Below are positions 25,141-37,717 of a stretch of 64,000 nt of DNA, piece after piece. The notes below the pieces were generated by a model, which was not told where the DNA came from, did not search any database, and worked only from the letters and a program-made list of their open reading frames with translations. The stretch covers positions 682,001-746,000 of the forward strand of contig NW_026570265.1 of NCBI RefSeq assembly GCF_019649055.1. The letters are read 5' to 3'. The stretch comes from Paramacrobiotus metropolitanus. Its lineage: Eukaryota > Tardigrada > Eutardigrada > Parachela > Macrobiotidae. The translations under genes were made by a program, and so were the position numbers. Position 1 is the stretch's first letter. Each line of letters opens with the position of its first letter.

Positions 25141-25958
25141 TCAGTCGCTGTCGGCGTCCTCATAGGGTGATGCCGGGATTCCTGGAGTACGCTTTTTAGC
25201 GAGGGGCTCGCCATGGGCGGTTACGGCCTGTGCACTGCCAATTTTGATTCCGGCTTCGTACGCAGCCTTCTCCTATTAAATCAAACAGTTAAACGAACAG
25301 AACTTGGTTTTACATCAACAAAATTAATGTCATCAACAGCAACATTAATTTGCACAACAATTAGTAGCAAACATATTAATATGCACAATCAGCAACTCAC
25401 TCTGGCATATCTTGCCTTATCGTCCAGTGCCTTCTTATCAAAGGGAGTCCTGTCTTGAACAGCGGCCCATCGACGACCCAATTCTTTTGCAATTTCCGCA
25501 ACCGAAACATTGGGCATCTGTGCTCTCACACGCGCTCGTTCATCCGAACAATAGTGAAAGAACGCCGACCTTTATACGGGAGAGAGTAAAATTACAAGCA
25601 TACAATATTTAGTTCCAAACTCTAAAGTTTGACTTAAAAATGAATGCCTAAAAGTTCACACGCAGAATCAAAACTGATACGTGTTTTCGAAAACAGACAA
25701 AACAATGCATGCAGTCTACATTTTCAATGCCGCATACTCTTTAGACGGATTAGCTAAAACCAACACTTACATGTTCCGTTTAGGTGCATTTGGATCCTTG
25801 CGCTTGCGCTTTCCAGTGCCCGAGCCAGAGGTAACAGCTGTGCTGGAGTCCGCTTTTTGCGGACGTTTGGACTTCTCCGCGACCTCGACGTTTGGATAGC
25901 GTTGTTGCTGCTGCATGGTCATATTGGTCAGATAAGGCTGCGGGGGAATGTCAGACAT
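25141..25958 (-). CDS. Single HMG-box chromatin protein
   Basis: Three exons (25771-25958, 25401-25569, 25141-25272) join in phase to 162 residues. HMG-box proteins bend DNA non-sequence-specifically in chromatin. The box spans about residues 55-125. It starts with the hallmark basic linker (KRKRKDPNAPKRN), continues through MSAFFHYCSDERAR, and contains VAEIAKELGRRW and a third helix (FDKKALDDKARYAREKAAYE). The N-terminus is Gln/Ser-rich and a short acidic end (YEDADSD) follows. A lone box with a short acidic tail resembles HMG-D/Z or Nhp6-type proteins rather than two-box HMGB1. I cannot name the orthologue. Confidence 0.9.
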
Positions 25959-26888
25959 GTTATTGTTATGTAATGTAAATTTTATAATACTGCGTTAAAA
26001 AAACAAACACCCAAAGGAAAGAAAACGGAAAGCTGCAAAACTAACAAAATTTAATCGCAGCCCAAAAAACGAATGCGTCGAAATTGGTCATGTTCGTTTC
26101 GGTCTACAGCCGGGCTGCAGCCGTGACGTATGCATACGCTCCTGTCTCTTTATGACGTCACTTTAATGGCATTAAATTTTTTGTATCCGAAGTTCGCCAG
26201 TACGTATCTGTATAAAAGTGGTAACTGCGCAGCCAATAGTTTTCTTTATCCGAGTTACAAAGATGTTTTTCACTTATTTACGTTGGTTTCATAACTTCGC
26301 TGACCTTTTATAGACGTGCAACATTTCCTGTAGGCTCATCGGGAGGGAAATAGTGGGAATTGTGTACACGTCCACTCGTCCAGGGATATCGGTTTTGCTC
26401 CAAGACCGGCAACGAAACCGGTAACACTTCCACGATAACACTTACATAAGTATCTCATGATCAAGCTCACTCACCATCAGTACATTGCGCAGTTATTGTG
26501 TCAAAACCACCATGGTGCAGTACCTGTATGTGCATACTTTATCCTATACATACACGAAATCATGGAAAGTGGATTCATAGTTTAAGTCACTGTAGAAATA
26601 TGACAAGGATCGGTCCACTACTTTTGTATATTCCAGAGTTATGGGCAAACAAATAGTATAACTGCCTAGTTTGATCGTCTATATTACTAGTAGTTGATGT
26701 TGACAGGAATTCACTTTCCCAAGAAGGTAATCACTTCAATTTCGTCATTAGGGAATAGGGATCAAAATTTCTTTAATCACGTTACAAGTACAATTGTAAA
26801 AAGCACGAATTCTCTAAATCAGAATCAGGCACATGATCACAACTACACTGAAGCAGGCAGCTAGCAGCATTTTAATTGATTTGACGCG
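25959..26888. other. Intergenic region with a promoter-like cluster
   Basis: No supported exon. It separates the divergent HMG-box gene (-) and the first receptor-like gene (+). The CRE and TATA elements at 26153-26218 are listed separately. Confidence 0.5.
26153..26218 (+). promoter_or_regulatory. CRE plus TATA box promoter-like site
   Basis: A perfect palindromic CRE (TGACGTCA, 26153-26160) stands about 50 bases before a consensus TATAAAAG (26211-26218). A CRE-like GTGACGTA lies just upstream at about 26123. This spacing fits an RNA polymerase II core promoter on the plus strand with a start near 26245. The nearest downstream gene starts translation at 26889, so a spliced or long 5' UTR, or a separate short transcript, would be needed. 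Confidence 0.45.
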
Positions 26889-29019
26889 ATGGAGCGAATT
26901 GTTTTTGGCTTGTCCAGTTCGTATATTCAGTTTCTCACAGGGATTCGTCTTTCCACTGGTGGCCTTTCGTGTGGTGGTATAAACGATGACCACAGGGACA
27001 ACCCGGAATTTCACTTAGTACCAAAACGATGTGCACGCAGGCTGACCATGTACTGTCGCATTTTCCGATTTTTTCCGCTGTTGATCTTTTGCGTCATGTT
27101 GTTTTTAGATATTTTTGATTGGCTTCTGCATAATCAAGCTTTGGCAAACGTTAATGCTAGTGATATCCGCGAATCACGACAAAGTCCAGTTATTACGCAG
27201 CTGGCATTTTTACGCAGCCAATTCACGCTAGCGGTGGCTGTAATGATCAGTTTATATTTTCTGCGGAATTCTAAGCAAATAACTCAGTGCTACCGCATGT
27301 TGCATGACCTGCAAAAGCTTACAGCAGCTGAGAAAGCCAAAGGTTCTACCATTCGGAATCTGGTGTGCATTGCGATAAGTTTGTTATTTATGACGAGTGT
27401 ATTACGGTTGATATACTACTGCTACAGCACGACAAATGATCGGTCCGCATTCTGGGAGAGCACGCAATATTTTGTTTTTTACCTGCCAGCTGGCCTAGTA
27501 ATTCTTGCGATACAGATTGCGGTGATATTGTGTGAATTGTCTCTGCTACCTGCTTATGTGCTGATTGCCGACTACTGCATTGCATTCTGGCAGTGCGCTA
27601 CGTATCTCAACTATCGCACTGCCCTCGTGGGCGAACAACTGTGGATTAATTCGCCACTGTCCACTTCCTTGTTTGATGATGTTTTGAAACCTTTGATACA
27701 TCTGGACAGCAAACTAAATGAACTTCTCGATCACCTGGATCGTTTATTGGGAAGTTTATTGGGCATTCTGATTTGTGGAAATACTATACTTTTAACATCA
27801 ATAACGGCCCAAGGTGTGCATGAGATAGTTCGCATGAAGTAGTATTCAATCTATACTCGCTTCTTTCGGTTAATCTAGATCTGTTGGTAGTGATAATTAT
27901 GACACATAAAATACTTTTAGGAAACTGTCTTTTTATTTCCATTAGGTTTTATTTCTGCAACATTGGTTACACCAATTTATCTGGCATTGTTTTCCGCGAG
28001 CGTATCTTCGCCAGTGATCGCGCTCATTGTGGTGATAACGGTTTCGACGCTCGTTCACGATTCCGTAAGAAAACGAGTACAGAATTAGCGATTAAGAACA
28101 ATAGGAGTACAGTATTAGCCCAAAAAGTGTAAATACATTATACAGTAAATACATAGGTTTTACTGTATAGACATGTCTTCACAATACCTATTATCCATAC
28201 ACTGATTTTATAGTCTAGCCGTGTCGCACTTGTCCTTAAAAATTGTGAAGTGAATTTATAGTTATTAACCTGTTTTAAAAACAGCATGCATGCACCTGTT
28301 GCGAAATTAACCGAAGTTGGATACTTCAATTGTAAGTATGATCTCGATAAAATCTTAGTGCGAGTTTTATAATGCCGGTATCATAGCATTTACAAATCAG
28401 CAAAGGTTCTTCGTTTTCGCAACAGTTCTTTCGTATTAATTGTATTTTCCTTACAGGCTGTTGAGTCCAACAAACGATGGGTGTCTCTGCTGTTATCCCG
28501 CCAGCATAACCGCGAGAAAGTTCGTCTCATATTCTCGTACACACAACGCTGCGCATTCCAGGCGTTAAAATGGGCTTAAATTATTTTTACGAAGTGTTCT
28601 GATATTACAGGGAAATTTCCAAAGTGAAAGCGAGCGACTTATGACCCTTATGTACTTAACGGCAAATCGGAAACACTCGTTACTGATAATGGGTGCCATC
28701 CATGCTCAAAGGTCATTTGGAGTAACGGTAAGGATTCTGGAATCAGAACATGAGAGCGCTACCGGCGCTCCTAGCCTTACGTTTATCAAGTGGTAGGTGG
28801 TAGGTGCAGTTTATGCAATGCTAATGTTTCATGACGATAACGGCCCCATAGGAATGCAACTCGGTGACGTGATATATACAGACTTACAATTCTTGGTCGG
28901 CTGGTATATTGCAGTTAATTGCTGGATTCGTGGGATTCATCTGCTTCCTTATTGAAAGAGCGGAACACTTCGCACATTCTAATTACATTGCAGAATTTGT
29001 AACCCACAACAAAACGTGA
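26889..29019 (+). CDS. Gustatory-receptor-like multipass membrane protein 1
   Basis: Five exons (26889-27813, 27946-28064, 28457-28519, 28611-28727, 28915-29019) join in phase to 442 residues, typical of arthropod gustatory receptors. Several hydrophobic segments are visible, including FPLLIFCVMLFLDIFDWLL, VCIAISLLFMTSVLRLIYY, GLVILAIQIAVILCELSLL and the final LIAGFVGFICFLIERAE. Every exon aligns with the neighbouring paralogue at 29898, and the 63-nt and 117-nt exons have identical lengths in the two genes. The arthropod TYhhhhhQF motif is not present as such, so family membership is inferred from size, topology and the last helix. Ligand unknown. The donor after 28519 (GTTCGT) is weak, but the alignment fixes it. 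Confidence 0.75.
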
Positions 29020-29897
29020 CCTTTCTGCAAGTGTTAATGATGTCACAGCGAAAAGGCGAGCAACGAGTTGGAATTGTTTATTAATCATGTAATAGTGAGC
29101 GAAGCATTACAAGATATCCAGAATAAGTTAATAGACTATTAAGGTCGTTATTACGTAGTTAACTGCTTGTGCGTTGTACCGTTTGCCCTTTTTCCTGTAC
29201 CAACACGCCTTTGCATCGACAGCCCATTTCTTCAATTTAATGTGCATACATACCACTTTCACGGCATATAAATAGTAGTATCACGATTGTGGTATGAAAA
29301 TCCGGTTCCGCTTCATATCGCGGTGACAAAGTACACTCCATCGCTCCTGGCAGCTCATAATCGCCTACTGTGCAAATACAGAATGAACATCCCCAAAGTG
29401 GGCATCTAAATCTTCTTCGTTTCGTGGAAATATTTTGAAAAAGGAATTGTACATAGTTTGAAATTCCGCGCAATTTGCATTTGCGGGAAATGGGCCGGGG
29501 GAAGAGAGCGATATTTTGGCACTACACTTGCGTTTTATATGGACAGACCTCACTATACTCAGTATTACTCACATCTAGCAAGCGGGTTCTTTCCAGACTT
29601 GTAATATACATTACAATGCAGGAAGAGTATGCGTGAGGGAATAGATAAAACAAATCTCCGTGTTACATTTTAACTTTCCCGACTGTTACGTAGCACACGT
29701 CACAGTCTATCACGCGTTATTTGATACAGCAGCTCAAATAATACAGGTCGAATGCAGCTGTTTTTGCAGTCTTCTTATCTCTGGATGTTTATTTGCATTT
29801 GACCTTTAGCTAACGGTTTCAATGCTACAATGTTCAATGATAGGCTTCAATAGTAATATAAGACAAACGCATGTATGTTTCAAAATAAAGCGTGAGT
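29020..29897. other. Intergenic region between the receptor-like genes
   Basis: I see no exon similar to either neighbour and no other supported coding sequence. It presumably carries the promoter of the second receptor-like gene. Confidence 0.5.
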
Positions 29898-31924
29898 ATG
29901 TTCCCGTTGAAAGCCAAATTGATGCCGAAGAGGGTTATTTCCAGCGAGTCATTTGATTTCCTGATGGATTCAGCCTTTGTCAGTGCTGGAGGATCTCTCC
30001 CTAGTTTAGCTGAACTCGGTTGGTGTCCGTGCCGGTCTTACATTCGTCTACTACTCGGAAAGCACTGCTCCACAGCAGCGGGATCCTCGTTTACCAAAGT
30101 GAAAACATTTTATCATGATTTGTTTTGGTCCATACGGTTTGTGCTGCCGATCCTAATTTTTATGGAGTTTTTCATTGATTTCGGCGACTGGTTAATGCAT
30201 GACGAAAACCTGACCGGCCTTTCGTCCCGCCATGTTCGGGGTGAACAAAGTTATATTATTACCGTGTTTGCGTACCTGCGCAGCCAGTTTACCTGTTTTG
30301 TGGCCTTGAACTCCACACTGATCTTTATTAAACGCGCTCCGAAGTTTGTTCGCTGCATGGATGCCTTGGTAGAGTTGCGCAGGGCGGTGGTCGATGCGAA
30401 ATACCGAAGTGCCACTAGATCCACATTCCGGTTAAAATGCGCGTATGCTGCAATTGGATATGTGTGCCTTTGCAGTCTATTGCGATTAATTTATTACCTG
30501 TACTCGACGTACGAGGACCGAGCCAGTTTCTGGAATCCTACCAAATATTTTCTGTTTATGCTCCCGGAAGGAGTGGTCATGCTGATGATCCAGATAACCG
30601 TGATTATCAGTGAGCTATCGCTGATACCGCTGTATTTCTTTTTTGTTGCCGTTTGTACAGTCTACACACAATGCTGTAAGGCATATAATATTCATCTACA
30701 CGAAATTATCCAGACAAAAATTGTAAATTATCCATCAAAAGGGGAAACCTTTGATTTTGATGCTACTTTCCAAGAACTTATGAAGAAAGAAATTCTCTTT
30801 ATTGACGTCTTAAAAGAACTGGACCGGGCTTTTTCGATATTCCTGGCTTCTTTGTTACTGGGTAATTCTGCTATGCTGGCGTCAGTGATTGCACAAGGGT
30901 TTATGCGAGCAGTTTTTGCCACGCCTCTGGATGCCGCGTTGTTTTTGGGCTCTTTAAGCAATCCTATAATTTCCCTGCTAACCCTGATAACATTTGCAAC
31001 AATTCTACATGAAACCGTAAGTTGCCGGTAACAGGTTTTATGAGCCAGCTGCCAGATAATAACTGCTTTCGTCATGTATTATAATGTATTCATTAGTGGT
31101 GGGCAGACGTCGGCTTTGTTAGCTTTTTTATTCATATTTATACAGAGTTTGGAATCAAAAAGTCTTTGGACATCTTTGGTTGCAAATCGACAGTTCTGCA
31201 GAGGGAAGGTACGTACGCACGGTGCACGTGTGTTTTTATATTAACACTCCTGCACCGGCTTTTTGAGATATACGTATCTGTATTGTATATAATCGTATGC
31301 TATGGTTATCGTAAAAAAATTAAAACGTACCTTTGGTCAAATTTTCAGTTTTAGCAAGAGCACACTATATCAGTACTTGCACCTTCACAACTAGCTATAA
31401 AACGATAGTCATAAACACATTTTTACAGTGCAGTTTTGATCGTTAATTTAAATGCAATAATATATATTAATATTGATCGCGCTATCGCTCCAACATGGCA
31501 TCGCGAACACAATCGTTCTAGCGCGAAAAATTTATTATTTCTCGATATTATGCAGAAATTTGATTCAGAAGAAGGAGAAAAACTCCTAACGATTTTGCAC
31601 ATCACGGAAAGTCGTCCTCACTCACTCAGTGTTATACGAACTGTCAATATGGAGCGCGGATTCGGGATAACAGTAAGTTGGAAATAAAAAATTTGCCGTA
31701 CAATCCTGCAGGTGTGAAAGGTTCAGATATCTTCATGCCTATTGCCATCTGTAATTCAAAATTATACAGTAACCTTAAACATAATGACGATGATGATGGA
31801 TTTTCGTTTTCGACAGCTCGTTATGGGGTTCTTTGGATTCGTTTGTTTCCTGATCGAGCGATCAGAAAACTTCAAAGCTCAGGTGGATTTGGTGATGGGA
31901 GCACTTAACGCCACAATGAGCTGA
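29898..31924 (+). CDS. Gustatory-receptor-like multipass membrane protein 2
   Basis: Four exons (29898-31016, 31146-31208, 31556-31672, 31817-31924) join in phase to 468 residues. It is the tandem paralogue of the gene at 26889 and shares LRLIYY, the AQGF motif, the ESK...W core of the 63-nt exon, the FG[VI]T exon end and the last helix GFFGFVCFLIERSE. Its first exon is continuous where the paralogue has a phase-1 intron within AQG, so one gene gained or the other lost an intron. Multiple membrane helices (LPILIFMEFFIDFGDWLM, YAAIGYVCLCSLLRLIYYLY) support a plasma-membrane receptor or channel. GTG at 29892 is not used; ATG at 29898 starts the frame. Confidence 0.75.
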
Positions 31925-33335
31925 TCAATCTCCTAAACAGCTGCTGAACGTAACGGAAACCTGTGGCTGCAACACTGGTGTATGTGTCGCTCCAGAAAAT
32001 TTATTGTTGGACATACTTAATACAGTAATTTAAAACCTGTGCTCAACAAAGATCTGATACAGATGCTGTGAAAATTCTATCGGTTTGCATGTGGTACTCG
32101 TACTGATACATTTGCGTAAGTACAGTTATGCAGGGGCCTAATCCTGCCGGCTAACGCGAGCCACCCGGCTGGAAGTGGACACTCAATCTGGAAATTAACC
32201 TTGATACAGATTCATGCAAGAGGACGAATTTAAATAAGATGATTATCTTTTCATAAAAAGCATACTTAATCTTTAAGGACTTTTTTCGCCACCCTGTTCT
32301 TGGAGTGGACGAACTGGAGTGGACGAACATAACTACGATCAACTGTTGCCAGAAAGGTCACTTCTCCAAAGCGACATTAATATCAATGCGGTTGTGTAAT
32401 GTGTTACGGCAGAATGTTTGTCTGTTTTCTGGAACACATGCAGTCGCATGCATGTACAAATAAGCGTGCGCTTTGAATGGGTCAAATCCATCTGAATTTC
32501 AAGTATTGTGACAAAGACACAAACAAACGTTTAGCAGCTTTTGTCATTTAATTCTGACCATGTTTACGCTCATATTAGTCATATAATTATATGATATTGT
32601 GTACTTGCATGCTTTATGTAATGTACTCGGTGTTTTGACTACTTAACAATAAATTTTTTGTTTTTCTCTAATTATACATGACAATTATAACACTTACCCG
32701 ATCCACTATACTCCAAACAAATAAATTATGTCTTATAAAATAACAAATCACCAGTTGCCATTTACATTTACTGCGTAAATGACCAATTTATATTTACATT
32801 AAGGACGAAAAAATTCTGAAAGACAAAGTTAGCAGCTAACCGAGCGAAGCACTAATCTATTATAAATACGAGTATAATAATATCGCAGTTATACTGTACT
32901 TTTTGTCTTCCTACTTTGTACTCTCATCCAGTCTTCAGGAATAATTTTACTGACCACGGTCAGTTTATCCCGGCTACATAGCTGTAAGAGGTAAGTATTT
33001 TATGCAGACATAAGAACATATAATATACTGTATCTATAGCCGAAAAAATTGCTCCCGGCAATGCCCTAATCACCTGCACCAAACTTAGGCAAAAAAGTGA
33101 TATAAATTTTATTGATTGCACAGTCTTCGGGTTTTAGGAAAAACCAGATTTTTGCAGTACCTACTGGTACTGCTAATTGTGCCCAGTAGGCATTACTCTG
33201 CCGCGTCGGTCTTTTTGCAGACAGTTACTGATTTCTTCGGTTTTCATTTCACTGCTCAAAATTTTTACGCGGAAGATAAGTACAAAAATACCACAGTCAG
33301 TTTGAAGCGTTAACCACGTAACAAAAGTTTTGAAA
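31925..33335. other. Intergenic, nothing recognised
   Basis: AT-rich DNA without a supported exon between the second receptor-like gene and the sulfotransferase. An AATAAA near 32649 might end the receptor transcript, but it is more than 700 bases away. Confidence 0.45.
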
Positions 33336-35491
33336 ATGGGCGACGATTATGAATTTGAAAACGAAGGGTTGCCCATCGACGGGGTGGGAATACCGCCTCC
33401 TGTTTCGTCGGACTGCTCTGACTGCATGTAAGAACACAAAAGTGATGCTAGTATTAATTTCACATAACTTATCTTTATATCAAAATTTTTTCAAGCAAAT
33501 TGCTTTTTGCAGCAAGGTTTATAAAGGCTGCAACGTGAACTATCCCTACTATTTGGCATTATCGGATCTGGAGCGCCTTCAAACCTTTCCCAACGATGTT
33601 GCTATTTGCGGGTTTCCGAAGTCTGGTAATTACACAGGCTATGATGTACAAAAAATTAATGAGTTGCGCATCGTGATAGATTATGCGTTACAAGTCGTGA
33701 TAGATTATGCGTTACAACCTTTTATAAAAATTATCTGATTATCTGACTTAATAATCTACTTATTCTTTGCTGTCTTTTATGTATGACTTCCACCGATTAT
33801 ACGGATTACAATCTTGCAGGTTCTGCGTGGCTATCTGCAGTCGTGGCCATGATACAGGCGGATGGGGATCCAGCAACACTGCAGGAAGGTCCTCCTCTGG
33901 AGGAGAAAATACCGTATCTGGAGTTCTGCACACCGGCAAACTACGCCGGTCACCGCGTTGTAGACTCGTTGTCTGCAATGCCTCCAGGGAGAACGTTCTT
34001 CACGCACCTGTCGTGCGATGCGTTACCTCCTAGTATTTTAAAGAATAAAACCAAGGTAATTATGGCAACGCTTTAGGCTTTCAACTATATGGATCATATT
34101 CGCTCTAGATGTACTTATTAATTCGTTTTCGTACTCGCCAACTGTTATAGCTGTGCATGTTGCAATATGACATTTCATGGCTTGGCATCATATATATAAT
34201 ATATATGTGTATGATAAATACTTATATAATTATCAAAAATTCTTAGAAATATTAAAGTTTAAAAAATATTAAAGTTTAAAAAATAATAAAGTTTAATATT
34301 AAGGTTTAAAAAAAACAAGGAAAGTGAAATCAGTTTTGGAATTTCGGGTTGAACATGCATAAGGGCAGAATTATCATCATACTACCGGTAGAGCTCTTAC
34401 AAGAACCAGTGGCCGGCTCTCTTTTCATGTTCTTGACTGATGTGAGAGCTTATTCTATCCCACATAATATTACAGCATATAATATTATGTAATTTAATTT
34501 TTTTTGACTGCCATTCCAATATTATAACAAATGGCGTTTCATAAACTAAAAGCGATTACAATATGCAATAAGCTGTAAATGTTTGTGAGTCGAAAGGTCA
34601 ACAGTATACTATATTATACATGTCCCCGTGTCCTTTTCAGGTCATTTACCATATTCGCAATCCGAAAGACGTTATAGTCTCAACGTATTTCCATTTGAAA
34701 GCGAGGCGGCGATCGAAATTTGCTGGCGATCTCGGCGTTATGATCGACGCGTTTATCAAAGGAAAGATCTGTTATGGACCATACTTTGACCACATAGCGA
34801 GCTACTGGAAACATCGCAACGATTCTAACTTTTTTGTTCTCTCCTTTGAGGAGCTTAGTGATGTACGTAATTTAAATTTCTTTGCAATTAAACATTAGCT
34901 GTGCTCCAAAAATCACCCAATCGTACGGAATCAAGCTGGCTTAATTTGCGCATGTATTTTACAGGATTTTACACTCACCGTTTCCAAACTTGCTCATTTT
35001 CTCGGAAAGGATTTATCTGCAAAACAGTTGCAGACAATATCCTATCATTGCTCATTTGATCAAATGAAAAACAACGACTTGACCAATCGCATTGCCAGTG
35101 ACCGGGCGGGAATTCTGGATTTTCAAGTTTCTCCATTCTTACGAGCAGGTGCGTTTCATAAAAACAAAAAGCTGTTGAATAAGACGTGAATTAACATTTT
35201 CAGCCAAAGTAGGTTGAAGTTTTTGCTGAAGTAATAAATTCATTGTAACGTAAAGCTTCTGTAAATATTATAGTAAGGAAATTAGTATAAGATACTTGAA
35301 ATTAAAGCAGACTGCCGTAACCCGAATTAAAGTTCCATACCGAAATGACGTACATAGCTAGTATCTATGCAGGGAGCGTGGGAAACTGGAAACTACATTT
35401 CTCGACTGAAATGGACAAAATGGTGTCGGCTTGGATTGACAAGAATATGCAACGTGAAGACCTAAAAGAACTGCAGTTTACTTACACGTAG
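33336..35491 (+). CDS. Cytosolic sulfotransferase (SULT family)
   Basis: Six exons (33336-33427, 33513-33625, 33820-34055, 34641-34862, 34965-35148, 35373-35491) join in phase to 321 residues, near the family norm of about 295. SULTs transfer sulfate from PAPS to hydroxyl or amine groups of small molecules in the cytosol. The 5'-phosphosulfate loop is GFPKSGSAW and is split by an intron. The catalytic His lies in RTFFTHLSCDALP. The 3'-phosphate-binding Arg and Ser are in VIYHIRNPKDVIVSTYFH. The C-terminal PAPS motif reads RAGSVGNWK instead of RKGxxGDWK, so the Lys and Asp are substituted while Arg, both Gly and Trp-Lys remain. Poly(A) signal AATAAA at 35630-35635. The acceptor substrate cannot be deduced. 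Confidence 0.92.
33671..33718 (+). repeat. 24-bp tandem duplication in a sulfotransferase intron
   Basis: A unit of 24 bases beginning TCGTGATAGATTATG occurs twice in direct succession with one mismatch at the end. It lies inside intron 2 of the sulfotransferase gene. Confidence 0.8.
34245..34312 (+). repeat. AT-rich tandem repeat in a sulfotransferase intron
   Basis: About four imperfect copies of a 15-17-bp unit resembling AATATTAAAGTTTAAAA lie in the 585-base intron 3. Confidence 0.7.
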
Positions 35492-35629
35492 TTAAAAACT
35501 TAAACTTAGCCCGGGACAGTTGCCAAACTGGTTGATTTAACGGACTTTGTTATAACAATTTTATGAAAGAATAATTGTTTGGAAATTGTGGGACGCCGAT
35601 GCAGCAGTTCTGCCTGCAAGGCTGACGCT

Positions 35630-35635
35630 AATAAA
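35630..35635 (+). terminator. Poly(A) signal of the sulfotransferase
   Basis: AATAAA 139 bases after the stop codon. Confidence 0.6.
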
Positions 35636-36039
35636 TTTTAAACTTCGAAGCCGGTTAACGAATTTGCTGTTATACGCGGGTCTGTCTCCGGGGAAATTAG
35701 AAAAAGCCCAAGAAAATACTTTTCTCCTGTTCTGTTCGTACGTTTAAAAAAAGGAAAATGTTCACAGATGAATAGTATAATTTATTTATTTACTGCTATG
35801 TCGCTGGATAAAAATCTTTCCAGATTTCCAACAAGAATGGATCACAAACTAATAAGATCGCAAACAAGTGCATTTGTAACGGACGCGCGCCAAATGGTGA
35901 GCGACGTTCATCCGTGGTCACCTTTCCCCGGGCGTAAAAACTGCAAACGCAGTCCGTGAGAAACGGTTTTGAGAGAGAATAAAATCAATAATTTGTTAAT
36001 TTTCGCAATCGTAACAAATCACCAATTCAGAAGTATGTG

Positions 36040-36930
36040 TTTCTACCGCTAGCGCTGTTATCTACCATAGGACTTTCTGATCTGGTATTCTGGTGGTCAG
36101 TTACATCCTGTCCTTCTCCTGCGTTGTTGGCTGGGCGTTCCTGGGGTGGTGTGCAGGGCTGTCCGGCGTTAGTGGCACACCATTTTCGGCCCTGGAGTAC
36201 GCGGAAATTACTGTCGCCGTCAATTACCCTCTTGGCCATCGGCGGACTGCTCATTCGTGACAGTGTCCGTGTCTTCTATGACAAAGTGGCATCAAGGGGT
36301 CGTAGCACAGAGAAGCATTGATTCCGGCGACAGCGATAAATCGTCGAAACCGTTAAATGCGGACCTTGCGGCACATCAGACCGGTACACGGGACAGTTCC
36401 TTTAGATCATTTGCCTGCACCAATTAAAGCGATCTACACCGTGCCACTCACCATTCGCCAGGGAACGACATTGCCAACCAGGTCATCTGGGGAGAGAAAG
36501 TGAAATCCGGCGCGCGCAACTATTGTGTGCGCACCCAAGGCTATCACGCCGAAAAACACAACATCCTGCCTGTGCAAGAGACTGCGCTATTGTGTGTTTG
36601 AGAGAGTGAGCAGTATCTGGACATCCTGTTCCTGCCTGCCTGAACATCTGCAATTGCCCGGTCTGCTGCTGCTCATGCATGACCGCGTAGACGGTTTGGA
36701 TGTATCTCGGGTTTATGGAGTTTGTGCGACAGATGTGGTTCTATGTGCGATCCAGAAAAAAGAAGTACAAAAACTGTGACGTTCATGGTGGAGACGGCAT
36801 TGCAGCGGCCAAGGTCAAGCGTCCAGCTGCTGAAACGCTCTTTATCAAATGATTCGATCGAACCCCGAAAACACCGGCCGCCGGATAATCACGTTGACTC
36901 AAATTGCAAAAGTCTTCGGAATTCGGAGTA
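36040..36930 (+). pseudogene. Decayed coding-like stretch
   Basis: This stretch is GC-richer than its surroundings and shows protein-like segments that jump between plus-strand frames and contain stops. They include a hydrophobic piece near 36090-36180 (YILSFSCVVGWAFLGW), an open piece near 36485-36590 (WGEKVKSGARNYCV) and a basic piece near 36705-36855 (MEFVRQMWFYVRSRKKK). A hydrophobic segment followed by a basic cytoplasmic tail suggests the remains of a membrane protein. No splice pattern restores a single frame and I recognise no family. Confidence 0.3.
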
Positions 36931-37717
36931 GCTCCATATTTCCCGCTTTATGCTATAAGTACTACACTAGATACTTGACCCTGCTCTCTGGGAACCGACC
37001 GTCTGCCGAATAAATCCTAAACTTTTCTTCCACGCTTCCCTGTGCGGTGATCTGTTCGGCACTTCCGGAAGGGTAGGGCACCCGCGAAACCGCTGCTCCT
37101 TTCCCATCCGGCAACCGGCTCATTTATGTTGATAGCCTATGCGCCTGTGGAGTATTTTTTGCAGAATATTGGGACGTGTAAATAACGTGAATTCGTTACT
37201 GAAGCACAGAATCTCATAAAAATGTAGGGTAATTTCATTTAACAACCTCGCTTTGTTCAGAACTTCGGAATCTACAATGGTATTTCCACCTTTCTGCATT
37301 TTGCTTGTAGTACCGTGCAGTGTGTCCCATTAATGAGCATTTGACGATGAAATCAAATGAAGTTGTCACAAGAGTACGGGATCAAGTAGAACAAGAAAGG
37401 ATCAATTTTCTCCTTATATTCTCATTAATTTTTTTCCAAGAGTACTAGAGTAGTACTTTTATAAATACACAGAAGTCACACTGTTACACAGCCCTACCTA
37501 CCGCCCTGCGTGTTCGGTATGGTGAACACGAGCAGTTGTTTGTCAAAATTAATGGTCAAAGATTTCCTTAATAAATGGCTAATAAGCCGTTTCCACTACG
37601 GTCTTGTGCTTTCTGCAGCCACGCATATCTATATTTGTCTACGTAGTATTTTAAAGTTATGAGTTAGTCGACCATTGTCCCATCGAATCCAAAGCTGTGA
37701 ATTCATTAATACAGTAA
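36931..37717. other. Intergenic, nothing recognised
   Basis: No supported exon. It should hold the promoter of the CCNB1IP1 homologue. Confidence 0.45.
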
